DNA of 64,000 bases, taken from positions 611,255,065 to 611,319,064 of the forward strand of contig NC_081405.1 in assembly GCF_030272615.1 (NCBI RefSeq). Direction: 5' to 3'. Positions 47,350 to 59,639 of this stretch are shown in pieces. The notes below the pieces were generated by a model. It was not told where the DNA came from and searched no databases. It saw only the letters and a list, made by a program, of their open reading frames with translations. The stretch is from Cryptomeria japonica (Eukaryota; Streptophyta; Pinopsida; Cupressales; Cupressaceae). Position 1 is the first letter of the stretch. The number at the start of each line of letters is the position of its first letter. The translations under genes and the position numbers were made by a program.

Positions 47350-49556
47350 AGTGCCAAAGTAGAGTTGGAATGCAATGACTATGCTTGAAAACAAAGCTTC
47401 TGGTTGGCAATGGGGCAATGGTTTGCCAAAGCTTTTGCATCTCCAGATTGTGGATGACACTTTTCTTATGGGGATGGCTCGTATTCAAGAAGCTAAGTCA
47501 TTTAGGTAGGCATTGGATACCTATCTTGCAACTTCAGACCAGAAGGTCAATGAGCAAAAGTCTTCTATTTTCTTTTCTAATACTCCTCTGGCTATTCAAA
47601 GACTAATTGCAACTATTTTGAGGTTTTAGATTGGGTCTCTTCCCTTTGCCTACATGGCTATTCCTCTTGCTCTAGGTAGACAACCCAAGTGTTCCTAATA
47701 GATTTTGTTTGATAAGTTGTGTAAGAAGGTCACTCATTAGACTTATCGTTGGTTATCAGTTGCAGCTAGTGTGACTCTTCTTAAGTATGTTATCTAGGCT
47801 CTTCCTACTTACAAGTGTTTTGTTCAAGCTGCCTCTATGTATTTCCTTAAGGAATTTGATGCTCTCTCACAAAAATTTCTTTGGAGTGGTAACTTGTCAA
47901 CTGCTAAGTGGAGCCTTGATAAGTGGGAAATTATTGGTAGACCAAAGAAAGAGCGGTCTTCGATTACGTTCTGCTATTTTGAACGGGAAAGTTCTTGTAG
48001 CTAAGCTATCTTAGTGTTGGTGTACCAGTCAACATTAGCTTTAGGCTTGTATTCTCGCCCATAAGTATCTCCCAAGTGTTTCTTGTTTTGATGTTCCTCG
48101 CTTTCCTTTGGAGGGAAGGGGTCCTATGATCTGGCATACTTTGAAAGTGGGGGCTTATTTGGTTAAGAGAGCTTTTTTGGATTTGTCACTCGGGGTCACA
48201 GGCTCTTTTTTGCTTTGATTCTTGGGACAACCACCCTTCTATTCTTTCTTCATATCCTCATCTACAATCCATTTGTAATATATTTACTGATGTTGGATGG
48301 GACACAGTTGAACATTATAAGATTGCTTAGAGTTGTGGGTTGGCTATTAGTTTTAGATGGAACCACTCTTATGAAAGGCCACCAGGAGGGTCATAGGTGG
48401 ATAGGTGTGAGCTGCCTCAAATTCTTGCTACTCATGACATGTTTGGTACAATTTTTTGTGGTTGGTGGTTCAAAATCGGTGTTTTACTTGGGATAACTTT
48501 TGCAAGCATGGTTTTTAAGGTCCCTCGATGTGTGTGTTGTGTTATAGTAGTGAGGAGAGTGTTTCTCATCTCCTTTTCCAATGTTCTCTAGGGAGATTTG
48601 GCATTTTTGGTGGAGTGTGTGGAACAAGGCCTAATAGCATGTCTTTTCTCTGGTTGAGTTATTTGACCATTGGGGCAAGGCCCTTGTTACGACCTCTTTT
48701 CTTCAAGTTTCTTGGGCTCTTGGTCCCTCTTTTATTATTTGGCATATCTGGTTGGAGAGGAATCCTACGATTTTTCAAGATGTGATGTTAGTGGCTCTTC
48801 ATTTGCAGTGGAAATTTTTTCATTCTTTGGGAAAAACTGTTTCTACAAAATGTGATATGATGGAAACGGTGGACCCTCGTGATGTTGGTTGTTGCGATTG
48901 TCTTCATCTTCCTCCTTTGTAAAGACAAGTCAAGAGAAATAGATGTCGACATCCTCTTTGGAAGATAAGTAGGGAGGGGCATTGGTCTCCTCCTCAGGGA
49001 GTTTTGAAACTCAACACTGATGGTTCTTCTCAGGGAAATCCTGGTCATGCTAGTATTGGTGGAGTTGGTCAGGATAGTTCTGGAACTATTTAGTTTATCT
49101 TTTCTATTATAAGGGTTTTCATACTAACAATTTGATGGAAGTTCTTACCATTTTATATGCTGTGAAACATGACTGTTGGCTTGGGTGGAGAAGGATCATT
49201 TGTGGCTTTGATTCCTAGGTGGTAGTGAATTTGTTGAATATGCGGACTTTAGGAGATGTTAGTTGGCATTTGGCTTTGGTTGTTAAACAGATTCTTAATT
49301 TGTGTGTTTCTTTGGATTCCATCACTTTTAATCATATTCCTAGAGAATGGAACAGAGTAGCGGATTGTTTGGCCAAATGGGCTTCTGATCACATGCAAAA
49401 TTGAATAATTGTGGATAGGGATCAATTACCCCTGGATTTGTCTCAAAAGTTGGATCACTTAGTGGAGCTTGACATGGCTGTTTGAAGCCCTTGCTTTGTA
49501 ATTTTTCTGGTTTGAATAAATTTTTACCCCTCTTTTAATAATAAATAAATAAAAAT
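47350..49556 (+). pseudogene. LINE ORF2 3' half: RT, zinc-binding domain, RNase H and tail
   Basis: Starts within the reverse transcriptase at MLENKASGWQWGNG; QIVDDTFLMG carries the catalytic DD. LPFAYMAIPLALGRQPK, then the AALPTYKCFVQAASMY-like and KFLWSGN segments follow. A zinc-binding part (CVLCYSSEESVSHLLFQC) is at 48527-48580. RNase H is at 49010-49390 (LNTDGSSQGNPGHASIGG, NHIPREWNRVADCLAKWA). A 3' tail of TAATAATAAATAAATAAAAA at 49535-49555 marks the end. Several stops and shifts occur. Truncation at the 5' end is typical of L1-type LINEs. I did not find a convincing target duplication. Confidence 0.82.
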
Positions 49557-50389
49557 TAACATTACAGCAGCCAAAATAGAATAAATTATGACAGAATGAA
49601 TTGTTACTCCCAAGTTCCAACTATATTTTGTAGAGATAATTTGAGGTTTTACTAACAAGGCCAGTTTATGCATTTCCTACAATCATTGTATTTGATATAT
49701 CTGTAGCTTTGCTAATGCTATCGATTGTGAAGTTGATGTTAAGCTGAATTTTTTAGAACCTGCATTTTTGCAAGTAGAGTTCTAACATCTGGAATATTGT
49801 TTTCAAGCATGCTATATATGTATTAAATAAGAAATTTACGGGAAGACATAGAATTTCATAATATAGATTTAGTGGACTTATGTCAGGAAGGATACGAATA
49901 TCATGCTACAAATTTATACACGTAATACAACTATAGGCCAAGTTTAATAGTTTTATGGAAAACTGGGAAAGGTAAGAAAAACCCAAAGTGATTTTGGCCA
50001 ACGAAGCGAATAAGCCTTGTTTTCTAATAAATCCCTCGCTTAGCTAATTTTCTCTTATCAACTCTTATAAAAAATGTCTTCACAGCTGGAATTGAAACAA
50101 AACATTAATGCGAGAACACGGGAGAACAGAGCAAGAAAAATTTGAGAAGAAAACATTTTTTTTATTAAATCTGTTTGAAGTTGCCTACATAGATGCATTC
50201 TTATTGATGGGTACAAAATCATAACTGAAAAAGAAACATTTTTTTATTTAGTGTTCTAAATTTTAATTTTTAAAAATTAGACTTTGTTTTACATTTTTAA
50301 TATATATTCCAGATTTATCTATCATAAAATTTGCTAGGGTTTTGGCTGTTTTCTGTCCTTTTTCTGAGAACTACTGTTAGGGAAGACTT
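49557..50389 (+). other. AT-rich interval, nothing assignable
   Basis: No coding motif or repeat boundary seen. Because the RNase H remnant at 50390 reads on the minus strand, its 3' LTR would lie here if it survives, but no LTR end is recognisable. Confidence 0.5.
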
Positions 50390-50930
50390 TCTTTTCTAGG
50401 CAATACCTGTAATTGTATTTAATGATACTCAAATTTGTTTCCATAAAACGATTTTGTCGAGATATCTGCAACCATATTTGCTGAAGAATAATGCTCCCCC
50501 TTAGCTTTATTTTCTTTAACTTTTCTTAAAAAATTGAATCCTAACATAATTAGTTTTTGACAGGGCTCTATCCCTGTTGCAAAAGTAGATCTACTAATAT
50601 GATTGATCTATAATATTTTAGATTTTTTTTTATGATTATCACAATGTAAACTTCTTAATGAATAGAATTTGAAGTCCAAGTTTTCCATTAGTTTCTTTGG
50701 TTAAATTGTCCAACTAATGAACTTGGTCTTCAGACCTAAATATACTCTAGCAGATTGCTTTTTAAATCCATAAAATTGTGCTTCCATTTAATATTAAACT
50801 ATAGCTCATAGTTGATCTTCTTGAATCCTGGCTTACTACCCTCTCTAAATAGTAATAACTAGTAAGTTCTACTTTTCCATCGTCTTCTTGAAACAAACCA
50901 TTAGTCCAAGGAGTCACCTTAGTCGTGATG
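50390..50930 (-). pseudogene. Copia RNase H and C-terminal remnant (minus strand)
   Basis: Patches of the last part of Copia Pol are readable: an ILNGSTILWIYKKQSA segment equivalent to the SWSSKKQS motif, KTKFISWTI, and near 50500-50410 MVADISTKSFYGNKFEYH, which corresponds to the conserved VADIFTK-FEY end of Pol. Frame changes and stops separate them. The rest of Pol is not evident to the right (50931-51201 shows nothing assignable). Confidence 0.6.
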
Positions 50931-51201
50931 TATCGACATAGATAGATTGTGGCTCAAAGAATCCTATTAATGTGACTCGGGTTAAATTCATATGAAATAT
51001 TTCTTCTATTTCAATGTTTTTGATTCAGATAATAGGGGAAAGGCTCTCAACTCTTACAGATCAGTTAATAGCAAATAGAAAACAATCAGACAGACCAGAC
51101 AGAGAGTCAACAAAATAAAACTAACAGCAAAATTTAAATATTATATATAACGTAAAAAACAAAGGCAACACAGTATCCTGAAACAGCATCCATGAGATTA
51201 G

Positions 51202-51545
51202 TGTTAGCGCAACTTTGGAGTCTGTTATCTCCGTAATTCACGGAGAGACTCTTGCTCATGCATAAGCTAACAAAGGAATTATAGATTTTTAACTTCTTCT
51301 GAAATATGTCTATTTCAGTTCCATTTCAATATTTCATGTAGTTAATTATTGATCTTCAGAAATTTCATGCATTTCATGCATAATTTCTGCTCTTGTGATC
51401 TATATATCATTTGTAATCATACAGATTTGTTAATAATGAAAATGGTTGATGAGTTCTTTGTTCTGATTTTCTTTGCAAGTTTTGCTCTTTTATTTTCCAA
51501 CTAGATCTTTTCTCTATTTTGCAGGATTAGCTGCAAAATTTTACA
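51202..51545 (+). repeat. 5' LTR of the second small element
   Basis: 344 bp, TGTTAGCGCAAC to AAATTTTACA. It has an inverted repeat CTCCGTAATTCACGGAG near 51230. The primer site TGGTATCAGAGCC follows at 51546-51558. Confidence 0.75.
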
Positions 51546-51558
51546 TGGTATCAGAGCC

Positions 51559-52472
51559 TAGAGCTAGAAGGAAGGAGCACAACAATTATTTGTTGTCAGA
51601 TTTATGAAGATTACCGTCACCATGGAAGCTAACGTCTATTTCTAGATTCATGCATATTCTTTCCCTAATTTTTGCAAGCTCCTTGCTATTTTTTTTTCTA
51701 TATTGATTCTTTAAAATTGTACGTGCTTTGCAAGCACCGCATGATGAAGATCTCGAAAATTTGGGGATTTGTAAAAATTAAACTTTTAGAAAGTTTAAAT
51801 GGGGTTTTGCTTAATGCATTTAGTCTAGGTTTATTTCAATAAGTTTCCTGAATAAATAGAAGATTGAACTTGCTATGCACTCTTCCCCCAATTGACAGCC
51901 AAAGTATTCTTTTGTTCTAATCCCTGTCTACATGAGATTCCAATGTTGCAACTTTGTTTGCTCCTAGAGATTCTTTCTAGCAAGGTTCTACATGAAATTC
52001 CAGAGTCGCATCCCCGAGTGCTTCCAGAGTTTCTTTCTAGTGGGACATTATTGAGCAATGGATATACAATGGCATCATCCCAACCGAAGGTCATCTTTGC
52101 AGTTCTTCAGCTTGGAGCACATTTTTTTTGTAGATTCATATCTTCTTGTCTTTAGATCATCAGTTTTTGTATTCAGAAACTGTGTACCTGTCTGTTCATC
52201 CATCTGAGCAATGCAGAATATGTACATTTACATTTTCAAAGTATCCCAGAGGTACTCATGTTGTGGTTTCTATGATTCTCTACAATCCTATTGTAGTGTG
52301 GATTCATTTGGCATTTGCAACTTTGTTCTTTAGTTTGAATAAATGGTTAGGATTTTTTCTCAATTGGGCTTTCTCCTTTCTTATTTGTAATTGGGTTCCT
52401 GATCAGGCTTTGTTGTCAAGACCCATATCTTTCTTCTTTTCATATATCTCCTTAGTTAGACTTAAGGGGAGG
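51559..52472 (+). other. Interior of the second small element
   Basis: No Gag or Pol motif. Two ORFs of about 90 and 110 codons (51892-52155 and 52146-52478) are hydrophobic and overlapping, with no recognisable domain; the second runs through the polypurine tract into the LTR. Confidence 0.5.
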
Positions 52473-52560
52473 TGTTAGCGTGAGTTTCGCATCCAGTTTG
52501 CATGATTCTCTCTCACACTCCGTGAATGATTCTCTCTCTTGGAAATTTCTCAATTTGACT
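52473..52560 (+). repeat. Partial 3' LTR of the second small element
   Basis: Starts TGTTAGCGTGAG after the polypurine tract. It shares TGTTAGCG and CTCCGTGAAT with the 5' LTR, then diverges. End uncertain. Confidence 0.45.
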
Positions 52561-54169
52561 CCCTTATTCAACATCTACTCTATGTTCCAAAAATGTAATA
52601 AATCTCAATATTGACACTATTTCTATTAGAACTAGTTTGATTATAATGCTTCTTTCCCCAAAATCATCTTATCAAAGAAATTATTAATCGTATCTTTTAT
52701 TTTAATAAGGACATATGAAAGGAAGTTAATATTTTTTTCATAACATTTAGAATATTGGAAAAACACTATCAAGAACTTGACTACTAGCATCTTTTTTTCC
52801 TCACTAGAGAATTATGCAAGAGCAAAATTAAAGCTACTACAAAAGGATCTACCAAGAGAACAATGGAAAGTCACACATTATTCATGTAGATGACAAGATA
52901 TTAGAAAGTTATTTTTATAAGTTAGCTTTATCATAAAGGAGTGGCTAGTTGTATCTAGTCTCCAAAATCTACTTATCCCAAATAGGTGAATTCTCTCTTT
53001 TATTTGTATCCTAACTTTCAAAATGCTATTGTAAAATAATTTAAGAACTCAGGGGATTTGATCTTATTTCTATTTTAATATGCTATTGTAAAATGATTTA
53101 AGAACTTTCAAAGTAATATTTTTATCAATATTAAAAACATATAAGAAATGAATATTTATTTTTATCTTATTAAATGTGCATGCTTCATCTTTCATTTATT
53201 TTCCTTTAGGTTCACATAATGAACATCATTAAAATTGTTCATTTACTACATGGTTCGGTAGGTTAAATTCTACTAGCCCCATTTTTAAATTCTTAAAAAT
53301 TTAAAAATTTTGCATGCAATTTCTTTGGTTGAGTATATCCTAACCAAAAATACTTCAATTCTGATTAGATAAAATTTGGAGAGGCCCAAACCAAAAATAC
53401 TCCAGTTATACTCAAGTATTAAATTATATTATCTTTTAGTAAATAGAATCATCTATTGTTTCAATCAAAATTCTCAGAGCAATTATCTAGTTTTCTAAGA
53501 TTTTCAAAATATATTAAAACACCTCCAAATTAGATCAAAACACCTTCCAATTTGTAGGATATTAAAAGTCTAATTACCCACTGAACAATTTACAAAAACA
53601 AGTAAATCAAAAGTTTGATTGAAATTAGAGCTTGTATACATTATTATGGAAAGATTTTGTGAGAAGATATTAAGATAAGAAAAAGTTGTATATAAATATT
53701 TGTTTACCATGCTTGCAGATTTATTTTTCAGAACACATCGAGTTCAATAATTTGTTAAGATATTCATCTCCCCCCATGTGACACCTCTCTAGTTCAATTA
53801 AAATCTGTGAATTAGATTTTAAAATATTTTTCACCTTCTAAAACTTTCAATATTCATATTTTTGTTATTTATTACCATTTTAAATTTCAAAAAACTCTTC
53901 AGAAATCTTCAAATTTTACTCTAATCCCTATTCCACCCCACAAAACCCCAAAAGTTCCCAATTCATGTCAAACCCTCAACATTACCTTCAAAAAGCATTT
54001 CAATTCACATTGTGGGTGATGTGAGAGATAATGAGAACTTGTCGAGGTTTCCGTTGCTACAGGGAACCTCGTTTGACCTCCGACTCCCCTATCCAAAATA
54101 ATTCCATGCCGTCTTTATTGGTCTAGGGCCGTCCAGGGCCATAATGTCTGTAAAATGAATCATATGGAA
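52561..54169 (+). other. AT-rich interval, nothing assignable
   Basis: 1.6 kb of low-complexity AT-rich DNA without motifs on either strand. Confidence 0.5.
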
Positions 54170-55110
54170 AGCGAGATGAAATTCAGAAAGTTTTGGTGGA
54201 CGATGTATGAAAAATATGGATGTCTAGCACATAGATAAGGCGCATTAACTATTTTAGTGAACTCACTCAAAGCTCTGGTGGTCTCTTGAGTTGCCAGGGT
54301 TGCGGAATATGTACACAATAAATTTGTTAAAGAAGCTTTCAAAACGTTGGAACAGATGCATTTAGCAGTTATAGAACCAGATTCAACAACCTATTACCAG
54401 TATTGTGTCTGCCTGCACCAAAATCGAAGTTGCAGAACATGGTTGCAAGTATACTGGTAGACATGTAAGAAAAAAGTGAATTCGCTAACAAGGCAGAACA
54501 CCTCAAAGTATATCTCATGGAATGCAAACGCAGAGAATTAAAAAAATTAAGTTGTTGGAAGATTTTAAAAACTTTTGAGAAATGCATTTTGCAGGCACAA
54601 AAATCAACTCCAGAGCCTTCATGAGCATCACCCCTGCCTGGACCAAATTGGGATCTCTAAAACATGACATTTCAAATAATTACGGTGTCATGGAGTGGAA
54701 TAATTGTAGAATATGTGAAAAATGAATTGGTTAAAGAGGCGTTATAAAATTTTAAGGAAATCCATTTGCTGGTGTATAATACCAAATTCCTCAACCTTGC
54801 CAACGTCTTAATACTTGTACCCAAAATGGGAGCACTGGTACAAGCTATGGACGTCAATCAAAGTATAAACAAATAGAGGTTTTTATCAGATATTCTAGTT
54901 GAAAATGCTCCGTTAAACATATATGCAAAGTTTGGAAGCGTGCACATGGTGCTTAAGCTGTTTGAGAAAAATGCCTCAAAAAATGTGGCTTCATGGAACA
55001 CCATAATTACAGGTAATGCACAAAAATGAACATGTGGAAAATACCTTGGCAACTTTTTAAGCAAATAAAAATGATAAAGAATATAATGAAATGCGGAATT
55101 ATAGATAAGC
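54170..55110 (+). pseudogene. Pentatricopeptide repeat (PPR) protein pseudogene
   Basis: Several degraded 35-residue units of a plant PPR protein can be read in shifting frames. Near 54310-54390: EYVHNKFVKEAFKTLEQM, then HLAVIEPDSTTY. Near 54510: SKYISWNA. Near 54900-55080: VENALVNMYAKFGSVHMVLK-like sequence, then LRKMPQKMWLHGTP and NEHVENTLATF. The alternation of ALVDMYAKCG-like, VxSWNAMI-like and EALxxFxxM-like blocks is that of the PLS class, whose members bind organellar RNA. Stops and shifts occur every 20-60 codons, so it is not functional. No E or DYW end was recognised. Confidence 0.65.
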
Positions 55111-55453
55111 CACATGAAAAGTTTGATAGAGGGCCTCAAAAAGATATCTTCTTAGGAGACGAGAAAGGCAGAGAAGAGACCAACCTGGTCGCACAATACT
55201 CCAAAAATGGCTTAGTCAGGAATTTCTTGCAAATGTATTGATTAGTATTGAAGGTGCATGGCTTAGTCAGGAATTTGTAAACTACTTTAAGAACAATTTT
55301 AAAAATTGCTTTGTGCATTTGGAGATCGAGTAAGGCATTGGATCAAATTCAATAGACAACAGTTAATGTCTATATGCTACTGGTATATTTGTTCCTGTGA
55401 GATGTTATGATTGATCAATAAGTCCTGTTGGTGATTCATCCATCGAACCATAT
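55111..55453 (+). other. Unassigned interval
   Basis: A short repeat of the word GGCTTAGTCAGGAATTT occurs at about 55210 and 55260, about 50 bp apart; otherwise nothing is recognised. Confidence 0.5.
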
Positions 55454-55921
55454 TTGGTTGCACATAATCGACTTTTGGCACAAGTAGTTTCCTTGGATTC
55501 TTTGGAGGCAAAGTTGGCAATATATTCTAGATTGGAAAACATAGCTGAAGCTCATAGGAATGACGATTTTTCAATGGCCAAGAATGCCAATTTTCACACA
55601 GCCTTAGCTAGGGAGTTAAGCAAGTTTAATAGAAGTATACATATTGATTCTTCTGATGGTAAGTTTAATTCACAGAAAATTTTAGAAATGTTTATTGATT
55701 CTATGAATACACATTATACTAATTAGTCTTCTTTGGATGGGCTAAGCAAGCAGAAAAAAAGTTATGAGAGAGGCAGATTTCCTAGTAAACTAAATTCTAA
55801 TATCATTGCAAGATCTAGAGTCGAGGTCACTTATGGACATGTCAAAATATCTGATTTGGAGACTTGCAAGTTCCTGCACGAAGGAGTTATGCTTATGTCT
55901 TTTGGGATGCATCACCTTTGA
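55454..55921 (+). pseudogene. Unassigned ORF fragment
   Basis: A 90-codon frame (MVAHNRLLAQVVSLDSLEAK...) ends at TAG 55724-55726; a second frame continues to 55921 with no obvious family. The composition looks more protein-like than its surroundings, but I cannot name a family and there is no clear start, splice site or partner. Confidence 0.3.
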
Positions 55922-55949
55922 ATTTGAATATTGATGACCTTGAGTATGA

Positions 55950-58900
55950 GGCTTGATATAGATTCTTTGTCAAACTTGTTATACTTATATGACTATTCAA
56001 AATCCTGAATTTCAGAACATAAGGATTTCACAATGTCAATCTCATCCTGAACTCTAGTCTGTAATAAATGCATGATTATAAGTTATTGATTACATAAGTG
56101 ACTTTTCTCCAATTTAAGAGACTTTTCTTTATTAGGAATTAAGGCAATGAAGGTGTCATTGACCTCTTTCAAAAATCTTCTTGAGATTTGTCAGGATGAA
56201 GTTGATTGAGAGCATTTTCTACTTCTTGTTTAGAGAATTTATTATTGAGTATTAAATTATCATCTGTAAAAATGATATTTATTATTGTTCAAGTAATCCA
56301 CTCTCAACCACTTCAGAGTCCTCCAGATTTAATAGTTTCTTAATTAATTGTTGTTTCTGAATCCAAGAATCTTCAATCTCCCCATTCTATGGTTTTGAGA
56401 TACCTAGGAAATCACACACAAAATCCAATTCCCCTGTTAAGCTTTCCCTTTTAAGCTGAGATGGAGATTCAACTAAAGATGAAATCAATTTTTCATTATC
56501 CCTATAAATCAATGAAGACAAAACAGGCGGTTTCTTTGCTGGCATTGATTGAGAACCTTTAATATTTAGTTTCCACATTAATCTCATAGATCTTCTTCTA
56601 TCCATCTTTAGACTCTAAATTGTTGAATATACTGATTTTTTTCCCCTTTCACCCTTTTTTTTGATTTTTTAGAGCTTCCCATGGGTCTTCCTCTTTTATA
56701 TTTGATGAGAGTTGAAAACTCTATTTCTCCATTTTGAAATCTACCACTATGATTTGAGAGTTTTTTGAGGAAATTTTTGAATTTTTTCCCAGAACTTCGT
56801 CAAATTTAATCCCTAAAAGAGGAGCATTCTCTTAGATTTTTTTAAAATACCAATGGTTATTGAATGCCTCCTCTCCTATTACCTTTTGGCTTAATTGATG
56901 AAAGGAGTCTCTTCTAGGCTTCAACATATCCAAACCTGATTGTTGAAAAATATTATTTTGATCACAAGCGTAACATTCCATAGACATATTCACCTTAGAA
57001 AAATCTAAAACATCCATCAATCTGTTGTTACATGGAGCCTAATCAAATTCAGAGGTTAAATTTTCCCTACTTCTATCGGCATGGTTTCCCCCCATATTTT
57101 TTGATGGGGGTTTGGAGGCAGTGCCCCCAAGGTGGGGTCAAGGGGTAGCGCCATGTGTCTCTAATTTTGATAAAGGAGTCAGGTGTTATTTTTCTATTGG
57201 ATGACATGTTGTAACCCTAATTTTGTAACTAACATAAGTCTTGATAAAAAAGGTTAAGGTTTAGGGGTTTTTTTTCTGTAGAGAATTTCATATATCATTT
57301 TTCAGCGATATTGAGTTACAAGGGATTACTGGTTGTAATTGTTTTTGATTTACATGATAATAATATTGGACTCTCTGTTTGGTGGATGTATCCCAAGATT
57401 GGGTGAACCATGTTAAATATTGTCTCTTCATTGTTATTATTTCTGTGTTTTTCATTCCTATGTTTAATACTTATCTACATATAATTAGTATTTTTTTCAT
57501 GCAATTCCTAACACAATCTTGGTCTTGGATAAAAATATTTGAAGATAGTTTTCATTTCATTTTGTAATCTAAACTCCTTGTAGATTGGGATCAAATTCCT
57601 TACTACCTATCCCCACCAATCCTTTGAGGCTGAAAAGGAATTGGGAATAAGAAACTCAATCTCACAACTCTTTATTATAAGTAATGGTATTAAAGAAGTC
57701 TGGTTTCTCCTTTACTCTAGAAGTATAATCCCATAGGGCCTCATTGATGCTTCAAACAACTACAACTAAGAAGGCAATTTCTGATCTTTACCTCTAACAT
57801 CTAGTCTGAACTCTTGATCTTCATTTATCACTTGACCTACAATTTCCTCTATAATCTTCTCTTGGAGTTCCACAAACCATTTTTGAAAGTTACCTTCTAT
57901 TTCCCTCAAAGAGCCCTTACTCTCACTTATTTCTAAACTTCCAAAAATAGATTTATGAGTATCTTTTTGAGAACCATTAAGGGAGATCTCCAGGAATAGA
58001 TCTGTTGATAATGGTCTTTCCTCTATTGAAGAACTTAGTGAGAAATAACATCTTTCCTCAATTCTTGTAGAGGGAGTTTCCAAGAAAAGATAACTTCCAT
58101 AATCTAGGCAAGAGGAAGTTAAATGGTCTAAAAAATGACATTTCTCACAGACCAAAAAGGGTTCTTCAAAAAACATCTTTTGAACCCAACTGTCATTTTT
58201 TGAGGTAATCCTCAATGAGGAGAGAAGTTTCTTAGAACTTTCCATGACCAAACAAATTCTTACCAGTAGGTTAGGGTTGTCAAAAAAGGTTAAATCTACC
58301 TTTTAATAAAATACCCACAAGATTTCTAATTGCCTCTATTATCTTCAATTCTCCATATTCTAATGGGAGACATTGAAGACATATCCAAAATGGGATAAAT
58401 TTTATATTGACAAAACTAGGATCGAAATTGGGATACCACATTTACATATGCAAACCAGAGCTTTTATATAACCAAGATTTTGTTTTAAAAAAGAAATCTC
58501 TATCTTCCTTAGAGTCAAAAAGAGAAATGAAAAATCCATTACTATTATCAATCAAAAATACCTTAGAGACACCAACCCAATTATCTGATACCCACTGAAA
58601 TAAAAAACAAAAATCTATTGATAATTGCCAAAACTTACATATTATAGCTCTCTAGTGGAAATCCACTATTTAAGGAGAGAGAGAAGAGTTAGAGAAGGAA
58701 ATATTCAACCCTTTTCATATTCTTTGTCCTCCATCATTGATTCCACACTCATATCCCTGTCTTCACTTTCTATCTGAAAAACTTGTGTGATAACTCATTG
58801 CCTCTCCCGTGTGAGAGCTCGTCTACTCTCCTTCCTGACCAACCTTATCTTTCCCTTTCTCTAGAGAAGAAAACTCTTTATTATTTCCAACATTAATATG

Positions 58901-59480
58901 ATTCTTTGGAATATCTTGATGTTTATGTATCCATCTCTTCTTTCCTTCATTATTCTTGAGATAATTTCCATACCGGATTCCCTTACAAAGCTTGCTCCTT
59001 TCTAAGGTTTTTCTACTATCTTTGCTATAGTTTCCACTCAACACTTTCTTCTCGATTAGAGGAATATTATTTGGAAAGGTAGGCGAGAAGGATGCGGGTA
59101 GGGAATTCCCAACCTCCAAAACTGGAGGGAAACAAAATGGGAGTTTTCCAAATTTAGGATAAACCATTTTTCAGTTATCTCTAGAAGATTTTAAAATCTC
59201 ATTCCTAGACTTGAATGTCTTCCATTTCTCAGTCGTCCATGTCATCTTTGGCAAAGGAGGGTTAACCAGTTCCCTAAAGTGCCATAAAGGGAAAATTAAA
59301 ATGTTATTGGGAAGGGAGCAATGACCCTTACCTCTCGAGGGCAATTTTAGATTTCTTCTTTCTTGAGCCAATAGATAGTTTTTGCTTCCCCGAATGCTTC
59401 TATTATTCAAATTCTGAGGATGAAAAACTCTTGTCTGAGGATGGTGAACAAATCCATCATCCTTCCTTCCATTAAAACCC
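55950..59480 (-). pseudogene. LINE fragment with ORF1 (DUF4283-like, zinc knuckle), broken
   Basis: Minus-strand reading from about 59410: MNNRSIRGSKNYLL, then a Lys-rich part at 59167-58823. Around 58640-58300 there is a DUF4283-like region (WVSDNWVGVSKVFLI, then FDSKEDRDF and FIPFWICLQCLPLEYGE). At 58251-57766 a 161-codon frame holds CEKCHFLDHLTSSC, a relic of the CCHC zinc motif, and an acidic end. Further fragments at 57020-56387 look like the ORF1 C-terminal part. Near 56280-56180 KFSKQEVENALNQLHPDKS resembles the start of an ORF2 reverse transcriptase. The order fits a 5'-to-3' LINE on the minus strand with large losses in ORF2. Confidence 0.62.
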
Positions 59481-59639
59481 TAAAATTTTCTTCCCACTAT
59501 TCTCCATCCATCTGTATTTAGCTCTAAGCTCCACATTCGCCTGCAAGCCATTGATGTTAGAGAGTTCTTATTGGAAATTTTCTCCTCTCTTTCTTTTTCC
59601 TATTAAAAAAAGAAAAGAAAAAAAATTATAGAAGGTTAC

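Larger units (their letters stand above)
51202..52560 (+). mobile_element. Second small non-autonomous LTR element, 3' LTR damaged
   Basis: The 5' LTR (51202-51545) is followed by a Met-tRNA primer site, a 0.9-kb interior without retroelement domains, the polypurine TTAAGGGGAGG, and a second TGTTAGCG start at 52473. The 3' copy is clearly diverged or truncated after about 90 bp, so the end is approximate and no target duplication can be shown. It is a TRIM-like element of Copia type, unrelated in sequence to the one at 37-2315. Confidence 0.7.
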
